From Yamagishiella unicocca (Eukaryota; Chlorophyta; Chlorophyceae; Chlamydomonadales; Volvocaceae), in NCBI GenBank assembly GCA_003116995.1, contig BDSL01000133.1, forward strand, positions 62,001 to 126,000: a stretch of 64,000 nucleotides of DNA, in the 5' to 3' direction. The translations under genes and the position numbers were made by a program. Positions 1-11,714 of the stretch are shown here, piece by piece. The notes beneath the pieces are model-generated. The model was not told the origin of the DNA, ran no database searches, and was given only the letters and a program-made list of their open reading frames with translations. Position 1 is the stretch's first letter. Every line of letters begins with the position of its first letter.

Positions 1-54
1 ATGCTGCGCTAGTTTGTAAGTGACCGTGGCCCCTTCTCAAATCATTGTTGTTGT

Positions 55-313
55 TGTAACGGTTATATTGGGTTCCAGATAGACCAAGAGGTAGAACCAT
101 CGGGCACATCGCCTGACACTGAGAAAGACGGAGGGGACAAAGACCGACGTGCACCGGAACAAAGGCAAACCACCAGAACACCAAATCGACAGGCCGTAGG
201 CACACAGAGCAGCAGCCAGTACCCCAGGGGGAATTTGCACTAGAGGCTCCCCTATTAGGAACCGACCACCAACCAGCCCAGCCCAGCAACCGACGAACCA
301 GTGAAGCGCCGCA
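55..313 (-). mobile_element. 5'-truncated LINE 3' end (copy 1)
   Basis: About 260 bp closely match 15149-15415 and, in the other orientation, 44150-44330 and 59150-59330. Read on the minus strand, the shared features are an AAATTCCCCCTGG block, a GTGTC(A/C)GGCGATG block and a terminal GGAACCC-A-TGTAAC-like end. The copy at 15149 continues into a LINE C-terminal ORF, so this is taken to be only the 3' untranslated end of the same or a sister family. It abuts a (GTT)n run at 46-56, which may be its tail. Confidence 0.7.
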
Positions 314-1680
314 CGTGTTCATGCCCGTTCTGTTGCAATTTTGTTGCTGAAAAGACACTGATGTACGTATGCGCGCATGGTTGGAAATGAACAGCATACA
401 TGTGCATGTAAAGTACGGCTCGGTTGCCTCACTGCACCTCCCTCCAAGCACTACTACGGATTGCCGTGACTTGGATGCCGCACTGCCCCCTCCCGCTATA
501 GCTGCTGGCAAACGGTAGGCTCTGCAAATAAATACTGGCTTGCCTTCCCTTTCCGAGACGATATGAACCCTCTTGAAAGGCTCAAGCAACGGATCTATAT
601 ATTACATTGCGGCAAGCACGACCAGAAATAAACACTGTTTGGGAGCGCGCTCCCATAAGGATGGATGAAACCGCTTGTGGATGAAACCGGCCAGAGCGCC
701 CTCTGACCGTGCGTGGCATCGCAAGTATATCCCCGCGCAGCAGCACGCAGCGAGCGGCAATATCACATGTGTGCTGGCAGGAGTCTGAGCGTCGATCGCC
801 TAGGTAGTGCACAGGTAGGCATTTCATTTGATTGCTTACGGTATAAGCCCTGAAGTGCGTACGGCATGGCGGCGCTGCAGGCTGGCGGGAGAACACGGGG
901 CCAGGCAGCAGGGGATGCATGCATGCAACCCTACGATGGTTTGGGTGCATTCTCAACAGCGTGTGCGTGTTTCGGTTTGTTTGCTGGCTGCCGGACGTGA
1001 GTTGCTAGGTAGCTATGATGCCCATCATCTATTCCCGAACACGTGCGGCCATGCTCCTTTTTATAGGCAAGTTCATATAGCTAGAAGTCCGGATCCGTTC
1101 CGGATCCTACCGCTGTACGAGTACGTACTACTACTACTACTACCAGAGGCTCCTCCCCTCTCCACGGTCCTCGGTACCCTTCCTGCGAATAAATGAGGAT
1201 CGGCTGCTGTGTGTTGGTCCGTGTGCGTCCAACAAACGATGCGGAGACGGCGCTCGTAAGCCGAGTATTCTCCTATTGACGTTCGGTTTGGATGTTTTCC
1301 TTTTCAAGTGTGGGCCTTGCTTGGGATTTAGGTGGAAAGTTGCTTCCCGGCTGAAAGTGGCGCTATGCAGTTTCCACTGCAGGGCGGCAGAGAGTAGGCG
1401 TATTCCCGTCGTTGGGTCATCCTACCTACCGATGCATGTTCGATACTCAATGTCCCCATCGTGGATCAAATTGTCGCTGACACACGCTAGTTTGTCTCCC
1501 ATTAGCATCTGACCAGGGCGTTAAGCTGTCGCTCGCCTCCTGATTTCCCGTTTGGATGTGACCCTAGCTGACGACGGCTTTAAGCCGTCGCCATCTGATT
1601 TCACAATTGGAGGATGCAGCTGACGACGGCATCGCGCTGTCCGGGCTGCCTACCTGGAGTCCCTGGGTAGGTCCAGAACG
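314..1680. other. No gene recognised; short repeats
   Basis: I see no convincing coding exon here. There is a (TAC)n run near 1124-1143 and a duplicated GGATCCG-type palindrome near 1089-1108. A tandem partial duplication of about 50 bp (CTGATTTC...GCTGACGACGG) lies at 1540-1640, and its first copy holds a small hairpin (GACGGC-TTTAA-GCCGTC). Confidence 0.6.
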
Positions 1681-1780
1681 AACTGACCGACAGGTACCGC
1701 AACTGATCGACAGCTACCGCAACTGATCGACAGCTACTGCAACTGATCGACAGCTACCGCAACTGATCGACAGCTACCGC
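1681..1780. repeat. 20-bp tandem repeat, five units
   Basis: Five consecutive 20-bp units of the form AACTGATCGACAGCTACCGC run exactly from 1681 to 1780. The first unit differs at two positions and the third at one. No coding role is apparent. Confidence 0.95.
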
Positions 1781-2342
1781 GCAGCTAGCTGCCAGCACAG
1801 CGCTACCGTCTCCCCTCTCAAATGGACCTGACGCAGCCCAAACGACAATCGCATAACCCAAACAACAAATAGCACAAACTAAGCCGCAATGACGCAACGA
1901 CGCAATGACTGCACGTGCCGGCAATGATTTTTGGAGGCCAAACTTAGCTCAGCCACTCAGTTCACAAGGGCCCCCAAAACCGCGGGAGGGATGCACGAAA
2001 CGAACACGATTGGCCACGCACTGGCCGATACATCCAGCGCAAGCTCGCGGTCCAGGCAGAGGGTAGATACGGCCGTTAGATTGCAGTCCGGCAGAGCCAG
2101 ACCGAACAAGCGCAAGCGCCTCACGCACTTTGCCACGTGCCATACCACCCGTCGCTCCGGGCGCTGCTCTGAGCTGTCCCAGCCGCACGGTATTTAGCAC
2201 CGGCCACGGGATCAACAACACTGGGTCTGACCCGCAGCCCCGAGCCCGAAACCACTTGCCCAACCGCATCCCCTCGCATGCAAGGCGCCTACTGGTCCCC
2301 TGGCCCGACTTGCTTGCTTGCCCTGGATACGGTTACCTCCTC
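1781..2342. other. No gene recognised
   Basis: Moderately GC-rich sequence with only short, mutually overlapping open frames on both strands. Nothing identifiable was seen. Confidence 0.5.
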
Positions 2343-3144
2343 CTACTCACCCCCAGGCCAGCGTCCCACAAAATACCGCAGTCCCTGGGTAGTCCAACAC
2401 CCCTTCCCTGGGCAGAGCACCCTCGTGCCTTTGCCCGCGCCCTGCTCAAAGCGCTGGATCTTTGGCCTATCAAGTGCTGCCGCCTCCGCATCACGCTGCT
2501 GAGTCACCGCCCCTGGGAACAGCAGCTCGTCCGCAACCTCGCGTTTTGCCACAAGGCCCTTCCGGCCCCGCAAGACCCAACTCCACCTCCCGCTTCTTCG
2601 GCGGCTCCAGCCACCGGTGCCAGCCCGTGTCGCAGCGGCCGCAGAGCAGCATGCGCCTCTCGCACAGGTGGCACTGCAGGCCCCTCGAGTGCCGTCGCGG
2701 CAGCCATGCGCACCGGTCATTACCTCCAAAGTGCCGCATGCCCCCGGCAACGATGTACGGCGAGGCGGAGTCTCCAACGCCCTGCAGCTCCCGCAGCGCG
2801 ACATGATCCCGAGGGTTGAGCCGGTGGCTCTGTTGGGGGTGGCGGTCCTGATCGGAGGAGCGCAGCGTGTCCCGATGCTGTGCTAGCTATGGGCATGTAG
2901 ATTGCCCGCTGCCGCCGGGTAAGCCTCGCATCACCAAAGCTGTCCACGCACTCCATCAACGATGGACCTGCTGCTGCAGCTTCTGGTTCGTCCAGTGCAT
3001 ATCCTGCCGCATTTCAAACCTACAGTGACCCAGTTGCAACAACGCCAACGTGCGTCCGACGCCGTCCGACGGTGGGCTAACCCGCTGGGTGCTGTTGGCC
3101 GTCACCCGCAGCAGCTGCACGCAGTCCCAGTGACAGCTCGCCAA
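2343..3144 (-). pseudogene. Degenerate transposon ORF with PHD-like zinc-finger relic
   Basis: On the minus strand, 2673-2617 reads CHLCERRMLLCGRCDTGWH, the first half of a PHD finger (C-x2-C ... LLC-x2-CD-x-GWH). The following W-LEPP resembles the region after the PHD histidine, but the remaining zinc-binding Cys residues are missing. Upstream minus-strand frames (3144-2956, 2959-2720) read like broken protein, with frame changes and no splice pattern I could trust. Truncated PHD fingers of this kind occur in algal retrotransposon polyproteins, so a transposon relic is inferred; a decayed host PHD protein is the alternative. Confidence 0.35.
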
Positions 3145-3209
3145 CTCGGAGAGAGCTTGAGGCGCCCGCTCTCACCGTGTCACCAGCACGCAGCGCGGCC
3201 ATCATCAGC

Positions 3210-6200
3210 TCGATGTTGCCCAGGCGGAAGGCGCCGCCGCCTGAAGCACGCCGCCGCATTGTTGCCCAGGCGGCAGGCGCCGCCGCCTGAAGCACGCCGC
3301 CGAATTGTTGCCCAGGCGGCAGGCGCCGCCGCCTGAAGCACTCCGCCGCATTGCTGACCGACCAGGCGGAAGGCGCCGCCGCCTGACGCAGGCCGCCGCA
3401 TTGTTGCCCAGGCGGCAGGCGCCGCCGCCTGAAGCACGCCGCCGCATTGTTGCCCAGGCGGAAGGCGCCGCCGCCTGAAGGACGCCGCCGCATTGTTGCC
3501 CAGGCGGCAAGCGCCGCCGCCTGAAGCACTCCGCCGCATTGCTGACCGACCAGGCGGAAGGCGCCGTCGCCTGAAGCACTCCGCCGCATTGTTGCCCAGG
3601 CGGAAGGCGCCGCCGCCTGACGCAGGCCGCCGCATTGTTGCCCAGGCGGCAGGCGCCGCCGCCTGAAGCACGCCGCCGCATGGTTGCCCAGGCGGAAGGC
3701 GCCGCCGCCTGAAGCACGCCGCCGCATTGTTGCCCAGGCGGCAAGCGCCGCCGCCTGAAGCACGCCGCCGCATTGCTGACCGACCAGGCGGAAGGCGCCG
3801 CCGCCTGACGCAGGCCGCCGCATTGTTGCCCAGGCGGCAGGCGCCGCCGCCTAAAGCACGCCGCCGCATTGTTGCCCAGGCGGAAGGCGCCGCCGCCTGA
3901 AGCACGCCGCCGCATTGTTGCCCAGGCGGCAAGCGCCGCCGCCTGAAGCACTCCGCCGCATTGCTGACCGACCAGGCGGAAGGCGCCGCCGCCTGACGCA
4001 GGCCGCCGCATTGTTGCCCAGGCGGCAGGCGCCGCCGCCTGACGCAGGCCGCCGCATTGTTGCCCAGGCGGAAGGCGCCGCCGCCTGAAGCACGCCGCCA
4101 CATTGTTGCCCAGGCGGAAGGCGCCGCCGCCTGAAGCACGCCGCCGCATTCTTGCCCAGGCGGAAGGCGCCGCCGCCTGAAGCACGCCGCCGCATGGTTG
4201 CCCAGGCGGCAGGCGCCGCCGCCTGAAGCACGCCGCCGCATTGCTGCCGAGGCGGCAGGCGCCGCCGCCTGAAGCACGCCGCCGAATTGTTGCCCAGGCG
4301 GCAGGCGCCGCCGCCTGAAGCACCCCGCCGCATTGCTGACCGACCAGGCGGAAGGCGCCGCCGCCTGACGCAGGCCGCTGCATTGTTGACCAGGCGAAAG
4401 GCGCCGCCGCCTGAAGCACGCCGCCGCATTGTTGCCCAGGCGGCAGGCGCCGCCGCCTGAAGCACGCCGCCGCATTGTTGCCCAGGCGGAAGGCGCCGCC
4501 GCCTGACGCAGGCCGCCGCATTGTTGCCCAGGCGGAAGGCGCCGCCGCCTGAAGCACGCCGCCACATTGTTGCCCAGGCGGAAGGCGCCGCCGCCTGAAG
4601 CACGCCGCCGCATTCTTGCCCAGGCGGAAGGCGCCGCCGCCTGAAGCACGCCGCCGCATGGTTGCCCAGGCGGCAGGCGCCGCCGCCTGAAGCACGCCGC
4701 CGCATTGCTGCCGAGGCGGCAGGCGCCGCCGCCTGAAGCACGCCGCCGCATTGTTGCCCAGGCGGCAGGCGCCGCCGCCTGAAGCACGCCGCCGAATTGT
4801 TGCCCAGGCGGCAGGCGCCGCCGCCTGAAGCACTCCGCCGCATTGCTGACCGACCAGGCGGAAGGCGCCGCCGCCTGACGCAGGCCGCCGCATTGTTGCC
4901 CAGGCGGCAGGCGCCGCCGCCAGTAGCACGCCGCCGCATTGTTGCCCAGGCGGAAGGCGCCGCCGCCTGAAGGACGCCGCCGCATTGTTGCCCAGGCGGC
5001 TAGCGCCGCCGCCTGAAGCACTCCGCCGCATTGCTGACCGACCAGGCGGAAGGCGCCGTCGCCTGAAGCACGCCGCCGCATTGTTGCCCAGGCGGAAGGC
5101 GCCGCCGCCTGACGCAGGCCGCCGCATTGTTGCCCAGGCGGCAGGCGCCGCCGCCTGAAGCACGCCGCCGCATGGTTGCCCAGGCGGAAGGCGCCGCCGC
5201 CTGAAGCACGCCGCCGCATTGTTGCCCAGGCGGCAAGCGCCGCCGCCTGAAGCACGCCGCCGCATTGCTGACCGACCAGGCGGAAGGCGCCGCCGCCTGA
5301 CGCAGGCCGCCGCATTGTTGCCCAGGCGGCAGGCGCCGCCGCCTAAAGCACGCCGCCGCATTGTTGCCCAGGCGGAAGGCGCCGCCGCCTGAAGCACGCC
5401 GCCGCATTGTTGCCCAGGCGGCCAGCGCCGCCGCCTGAAGCACTCCGCCGCATTGCTGACCGACCAGGCGGAAGGCGCCGCCGCCTGACGCAGGCCGCCG
5501 CATTGTTGCCCAGGCGGCAGGCGCCGCCGCCTGACGCAGGCCGCCGCATTGTTGCCCAGGCGGAAGGCGCCGCCGCCTGAAGCACGCCGCCACATTGTTG
5601 CCCAGGCGGAAGGCGCCGCCGCCTGAAGCACGCCGCCGCATTCTTGCCCAGGCGGAAGGCGCCGCCGCCTGAAGCACGCCGCCGCATGGTTGCCCAGGCG
5701 GCAGGCGCCGCCGCCTGAAGCACGCCGCCGCATTGCTGCCGAGGCGGCAGGCGCCGCCGCCTGAAGCACGCCGCCGAATTGTTGCCCAGGCGGCAGGCGC
5801 CGCCGCCTGAAGCACCCCGCCGCATTGCTGACCGACCAGGCGGAAGGCGCCGCCGCCTGACGCAGGCCGCTGCATTGTTGACCAGGCGAAAGGCGCCGCC
5901 GCCTGAAGCACGCCGCCGCATTGTTGCCCAGGCGGCAGGCGCCGCCGCCTGAAGCACGCCGCCGCATTGTTGCCCAGGCGGAAGGCGCCGCCGCCTGAAG
6001 CACGCCGCCGCATTGTTGCCCAGGCGGAAGGCGCCGCCGCCTGAAGCACGCCGCCGCATTGTTGCCCAGGCGGCAAGCGCCGCCGCCTGAAGCACTCCGC
6101 CGCATTGCTGACCGACCAGGCGGAAGGCGCCGCCGCCTGAAGCACGCCGCCGCATTGTTGCCCAGGCGGCAGGCGCCGCCGCCTGAAGCACTCCGCCGCA

Positions 6201-6720
6201 TTGCTGACCGCCCAGGCGGAAGGCGCCGCCGCCTGAAGCACGCCGCCGCATTGTTGCCCAGGCGGCAGGCGCCGCCGCCTGAAACACGCTGCCGCATTGT
6301 TGCCCAAGTGAAAGGCGCCGCCGCCTGAAACACGCTGCCGCATTGATGCCCAGGCGGAAGGCGCCGCCGCCTGAAGCACGCCGCCGCATTGTTGCCCAGG
6401 CGGAAGGCGCCGCCACCTGAAGCACGCCGCCGCATTGTTGCCCAGGCGGAAGGCGCCGCCGCCTGAAGCACGCCGCCGCATTGTTGCCCAGGCGGCAAGC
6501 GCCGCCGCCTGAAGCACTCCGCCGCATTGCTGACCGACCAGGCGGAAGGCGCCGCCGCCTGAAGCACGCCGCCGCATTGTTGCCCAGGCGGCAGGCGCCG
6601 CCGCCTGAAGCACGCCGCCGCATTGTTGCCCAGGCGGCAGGCGCCGCCGCCTGAAGCACGCCGCTGCATGAAGCACGCCGCCGCGTTGTTGATTAGGCGG
6701 AAACGAAGGCGCCGCCGCCT
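3210..6720. repeat. 46-bp GC-rich satellite array with higher-order duplications
   Basis: About 75 head-to-tail units of 46 bp (core GCCCAGGCGG-AAGGCGCCGC...). A recurrent 50-bp variant has GCTGACCGACC in place of GTTGCCC. Each unit carries an imperfect dyad (GGCGGC-A-GGCGCC-GCCGCC). Diagnostic variants recur at fixed distances: CTAAAGCAC at 3851 and 5343, GCTGCATTGTTGACC near 4379 and 5871, ATTCTTGCCC at 4151/4615/5643. These give higher-order offsets of 464 bp and 1,492 bp. A few degenerate units reappear at 8770-9260. Confidence 0.97.
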
Positions 6721-7180
6721 GAAGCAGCCCGCCGAATCGATGTGGCACGTTCGCGTTGCTCAGTTGGCGAGCGAATGAAGGACGAAGCGGCCAGTGCTGA
6801 TGGAGGCGAGGGCGGAAACTGCTGTACGTCGCCAATGAACGTGACTGACAGATGCGTTTCGTTGCAAAGAAGGCAGCTCCACCAGGCGATCGAATAGGTG
6901 GTGGTCTCGGCGGGCAGGGAGCCGGTGGTGGCGGAGCTGCTAGCTGCTGCGAGTAGAGCCGTCTCATCATCTGATGCGGCCGCCGGCATACGGCAGCGAA
7001 CCGGAGGAGAGGAGTGCCACATCCTCGCGATGCCCCCTGCTGGCTCTGTCCTGCAACCAACAATGACCTCTGCTGGTCCGCGTGTAGGGCCGCCAGGCAG
7101 CTAGCTAGGTACCGGCGGGCACAGCGGACGGCCTGCCATATACAAGGTGCATTCCTGCTGTCGTACGTGACTGCTGTCAT
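5000..7180 (-). other. Long open frame entering the 46-bp satellite (probably not a gene)
   Basis: A 726-codon minus-strand frame starts at 7180 in unique sequence and runs into the satellite. Its first ~150 residues are rich in Arg, Ser, Ala and Pro, superficially like an organelle targeting region. The rest is a 46-residue repeat that arises because three 46-bp units make 138 bp and the unit lacks minus-strand stops in every frame. Similar open frames of up to 1,154 codons exist in the other two frames. Expression is unsupported, and a compositional artefact is the simplest reading. Confidence 0.2.
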
Positions 7181-8530
7181 CGTACGTGGCCGCCGTACGT
7201 TGTGGGCGGAGACGATGGTGAAGGTCTAGCGCATGTCTGTCCCGCGGCGGAGGTAGCGGCTAGAAATGGCGGCAAGATGATTGCAGCGGCGACTACGTAG
7301 AGCTGGCGGCTAGCATACCGGCTGGCACTGGGCGGCGGCAGCTGCTTGCCGCCACCGGACCGGCGCTGTGGAGCTCCCTTGCGAGCTGGGCCTACCTGCG
7401 AGACGTCGACAAGGCGATAGCGCCAGTGCATTATCATACAGAAATCACGTGTGTAAGCGCCATTCGATTACTAAACAATGATAAATACGCCGGCGGGTAA
7501 TAAGACCCTGTCTTCTTAATATGTGGTGGTGGGTCATCAAATTTATGCCCAGGCATGCAAGCGTCACAAACATGTGCAAGCGACAAGTCAGCCAGCCCCA
7601 TCTACCGCGCTTCAGCGAGTAACACCGTTATATCGACGTACGCTCTCAACAGCCTGCTGCATGCCTGCAGCTCCGGCACACATCCAGCCCCCAGGTACGA
7701 CACGCACCTGGCGGTGTACAACTGTATGGTAGGTGCAGGGTCACCGGCGAGCCGACGGGCCGGTGCACTCCCAAGATGACTTCATTCCCAGCAGCCCACG
7801 CAGGTAGGAAGTAATGGGCCGCCGAAGTCGTCCGCGCCAGCCATTGCGGGTGTCGATCTTAGTCTCATTAGTAGTCCGGGGAGCAGCCGTACGTAGGGCT
7901 CGCGCAACGTAGGGCGCGAGGGCGGTCTCGGGCGATGAAGGACGACGTAGGGCAGAAGGGCGGGGGCGTGTGGCAGCAGTTACTGGCAGTGGCGGATTAT
8001 CTGGGAGGCACAGGCAGCTGAGCTATCCACGAGCGACGCTCCAAACAGCATGTTTGAGGCAGGGTAGATGACGGCGGCATGGATGGCATCGGACCGAGCG
8101 AGGGTATGCCGGGACGACGGGCGGGGCAAGACACCTGCTGCACCGCCGAAGGCTGGAAAGATTGAACGAGCTGCTGGCGACTGATGAAGGCTGGCTGCAA
8201 TTGCATGGCTGGCTGAACGCTGAGGGGCTGGCCGGGCGGTGCGGCAGATACCTTGCCCCACCCGATCGATCCTTCACAGCAACCACGAGTCCGCGCGCGC
8301 GCTGTGAACAGCCACACGTTTGCAACATGCATAACACGTACGGCGGCAACATCCTGCTTGACACTCCCAAACCCGCCTGCGTGATAATGATCAGCTGCCC
8401 TCCGTTCCCCACCCTGACCTCACGGCACTTGCCGCTGACCTCACCTGGCCTGCCCTTACTCATCACGCGCACCAAACGGCAAGTGATCACCAGGTAGGAG
8501 CAGTCCAGCAGGATGCTCATCCAGTCGATC
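6730..8530. other. No gene recognised
   Basis: Apart from the possible 5' part of the satellite-entering frame (to 7180), no exon series, RNA gene or transposon end was recognised. Short frames exist on both strands without family resemblance. Confidence 0.5.
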
Positions 8531-9262
8531 GCGAGCGATGCAGGTGATGGAGGCGTAGGTGGCGGCGGCGGGGAGGCCGGGAGGCATGAAGAAGGCGGAG
8601 ATGGTGGCGGGGAGGCCGGGAGCGAGGCATGGAGGCGAAGGTGGCGGCGGGAGGCCGGGAGGCATGAAGGAGGCGGAGGCGGTGGCGGGGAGGCCGGGAG
8701 GCATGAAGGAGGCGGAAGTGTGGGCATGAAGGAGGCGGAGGTGGGGGCGGGAAGCGGTGGTCGCATCGTTGACCAGACGGAAGGCGCCGCCGCCAGAAGC
8801 ACGTACGCCGCCGTGTTGTTGACCAAACCGAGGGCACCGCCGCCTGAAGCACGCCGCCGCATTGCTGCCCAGGTGGAAGTCGCCGCCGCCTGAAGCACGC
8901 CGCCGCATTGTTGCCCAGATGGAAGGCGGCGCCGCCTGAAGCACGCCGCCGTGTTGTTGACCAGACAGAAGGCCTGAAGGAGGCGGAGGAGGTGGCGGAG
9001 AGGCCGGGAGGCATGAAGGAGGCGGAAGTGTGGGCATGAAGGAGGCGGAGGTGGGGGCGGGAAGTGGTGGTCGCATCGTTGAAGCAACCCGCCTGAGGCA
9101 CGCCGCCGTGTTGTTGCCCAGGCAGAAATCGCCGCCGCCTGAAGCACGCCGCCGCATTGTTGCCCAGGCAGAAGTCGCCGCCGCTTGAAGCAAGCACGCC
9201 GCCGCATTGATGCCCAGGCGGAAGGCGCCGCCGCCTGAAGCACGCCGCCGCATTGCTGACCG
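8531..9262. repeat. Mixed minisatellite: GA-rich units and degenerate 46-bp satellite
   Basis: Two blocks of GA-rich repeats (GGAGGCATGAAGGAGGCGGA type) at 8540-8757 and 8970-9075 alternate with decayed units of the 46-bp satellite at 8770-8960 and 9085-9262. The segment containing GGAAGTGTGGGCATGAAGGA is present in both GA blocks. This suggests segmental duplication of a composite array. Confidence 0.85.
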
Positions 9263-9312
9263 CAAGCGTCACGTCACCGGCATCCGAAGGAAGCTCCGCT
9301 GCTTGTGATCCG

Positions 9313-10350
9313 CGGGGGAAATTGTTTGCTTAGGTTAACATTGTTTGAGACGGTAAAATAGGTGAGCATCGGCACTGACAGTAAGTTGTGCTAAGGGCGC
9401 GCCAGCCCTGTTTTTCACATACCCCGGATATCCGCGAGCCACGGAGCGCTTCAGCGCAGTTGAAGAGCCATTTGCCATACGGCGTGCATGCGTAATGATC
9501 GCTGCAGCAGTAGTCGAGGTCCGAAGTTCGAAAGACGCCCCTACCTGCCCACCATTATCGAACCTGATGACCGAGAACCAATCAACCATAAAATCGTTTG
9601 CTTAGGTTAACATTGTTTGAGACGGTAAAATAGGTGAGCATCGACACTGACAGTAAGTAGTGCTAAGGGCGCGCCAGCCCTGCTTTTCACATACCCCGGA
9701 TATCCGCGAGCCACGACAACAAGCAAACAACAAAACCATACCAATCCTGTATGTACAGCTCTGGAGGAACCCACCTGCTGAAAGGGTCTTGATTGTCCAA
9801 GGTCGCCGCCGGGATGGGTCGCTCGTCTCAGCGCAGTTGAAGAGCCATTTGCCACACGGCGTGCATGTGTAATGATCGCTGCAGTAGTAGTCGAGGTCCG
9901 AAGTTCGAAAGACGCCCCTACCTGGCCACCATTATCGAACCTGATGAGCGAGTGAGAACCAATCAACCATATACACATGCCGCCCTAACACGTACGTGGC
10001 AGTCAAGCCCCCACGTGACGACCCGCCGGCAGCGCATCGATCTTAACTCCCAGCCCACCCACCCCCGCGAACTCCATTGGGACGCCGTACCATTAAACCG
10101 TTATGTCCAATCACAAAATGTACAACGCCGCCACAGATGCAAGTCTCGAATTGCCGCCAGCAGGAGCGGTAGCAATAATGGCACGTCTCGCTCCTCGCCG
10201 CCGCGTCATCAGCATCCAAAAGAAGCTCCGCTGACTGTGATCTGCGGGGGAAATTGTTTGCTTAGGTTAACATTGTTTGAGACGGTAAAATAGGTGAGCA
10301 TTAGCACTGAGGGCGCGCCAGCCCTAGCAGGCCTGCTTTTCACATACCCT
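9313..10350. repeat. Three copies of a dispersed repeat in direct orientation
   Basis: The block beginning TTTGCTTAGGTTAACATTG recurs at about 9326, 9597 and 10257. Copies one (9318-9590) and two (9593-9975) share the start and also the downstream part around GAGGTCCGAAGTTCG. Copy two has an extra ~110 bp (about 9714-9830). Copy three (10250-10350) is truncated. The sequences just before copies one and three (GAAGCTCCGCTG...GATC) also match, so the duplicated unit extends upstream of the block. No coding capacity was recognised. Confidence 0.9.
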
Positions 10351-11348
10351 GGAAAGTGGCTCCAACTCTCCGCTTCCTCTAACCACCGAGCCATAGCACT
10401 TCTGATCACCCATGCTGTGTAGGAAAGCCTTGAACGGTTGGCCAATCCGTGGTGAGGATGCAGCGCGCTCGCAAGATGTCCAGTCGCAACTGGGAGTCGT
10501 GAAGCATTAGCGTGTCATCTTTCTTTGAGTAAATTTTACCACGCCATATTTGTCTTTTGGATGCACTGCAACGATTAGCAACAGTTGGGACTATAAGCTG
10601 CTGTCGTCGCAAAGATGCCCGCCGGTGATCAGCATGCTTTGCATTTGCTGTGCACCGCCTAAGGACAGCAGCATAGCAGCGATACAGCTGCAAGATTGAA
10701 AATTCACACGAATTAGCGCAAAGAAGGATAGGAACTGTGTGGAAACAGGCCCAAAGCTCAGCTACACCCTGCTTCCATTGCTTACCCTGTACTGAATTCG
10801 CAGCACCCAGGCCGGCCTACGACAGGCGTTGTGCAAGTTCCAATGATAACCTTAGAGGATTTAGGAAATGGACATTGTATCGGAGGTCTACATTTGTCGA
10901 AATCCCGACACTATGAGGTCCCCCTCGAAATCACAAAAGTTGAAACCATCAAACGCCCTGTTCAATGGTCGTTACATAGAGGCCATGGTTATATTGTTTA
11001 ACCCGACTTCGGCCATCGTATGAAGCCGTTGCTCTTGTTGCCGTACATGAAGATTACTGTGGTGGCCTGGTACCAGCTACCAGGATCATGTTTTTAATGA
11101 GTCGCTAAGACTTACAGCATTTTGTGTCATTTTCCCGCATTCTCTGATAAGAGCGGGCTACAGGATTCCTACAATTTCCGCGTCTCTCGCGCTCCTTCCT
11201 GACAATATGGGAGCTGGACCACGCTTTGGCGACGACTGTCGAATGGGATATTGTCTCCAATAAGAGAGCACCTCGCTCAGGCCACCGGCACGCCCTGCGG
11301 AGGTTCTGTAGGACTCCTTCATCGTGTCAGATGTCCACTGCCAATAAA
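10351..11348. other. No gene recognised; sequence left of the transposon
   Basis: Comparatively AT-rich sequence without a recognisable exon or RNA gene. It ends at the CTG target site of the 8.6 kb transposon. Confidence 0.5.
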
Positions 11349-11351
11349 CTG

Positions 11352-11379
11352 CCCTATGGCAGCCAAATCGTCGTAAAGG
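11352..11379 (+). repeat. Left terminal inverted repeat
   Basis: 28 bp beginning CCCTATGGCAGCC, identical to the reverse complement of 19943-19970. It is preceded by the CTG target copy at 11349-11351. Confidence 0.9.
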
Positions 11380-11384
11380 GCTCC

Positions 11385-11610
11385 TAGGAGTCGTAACGAC
11401 GTTACGAGGGTGTTACGACTCCAACGACTGTTTAAGTAGTTAACGTACCTAACGTCTTTTATAAAGAACTAAAAGCCTCGTAAACAGTTACGAACTTAGG
11501 ATTTTAAACCCTGCTTAAGACGGTATAAGTAGTTAACGTACCTAACGTCTTATAAAGAACTAAAAGCCTCGTAAACAGTTACGACTTACGACTCGTAAGA
11601 CCCTTACGAG
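11385..11610. repeat. Left subterminal CGTAA/TTACG motif zone with a 65-bp duplication
   Basis: Dense CGTAA/TTACG motifs in both orientations. Blocks near 11433-11499 and 11527-11592 are direct copies of about 65 bp (TAAGTAGTTAACGTACC...GTAAACAGTTACGA). The zone mirrors 19780-19942 and probably represents transposase-binding subterminal repeats. Confidence 0.8.
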
Positions 11611-11714
11611 CACTATTATGAATGGTGTAATGACGCATTGAGGCGGATGCCATTATCAGAGATTTCATTCGTTACACGGTGGCCTGTCGTCATCTAACAC
11701 TGCGGTAGACCGGA

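Noticed and set aside
3210..6720. CRISPR-like array
   Set aside because: Units are contiguous 46-bp repeats without unique spacers, in a eukaryotic context.
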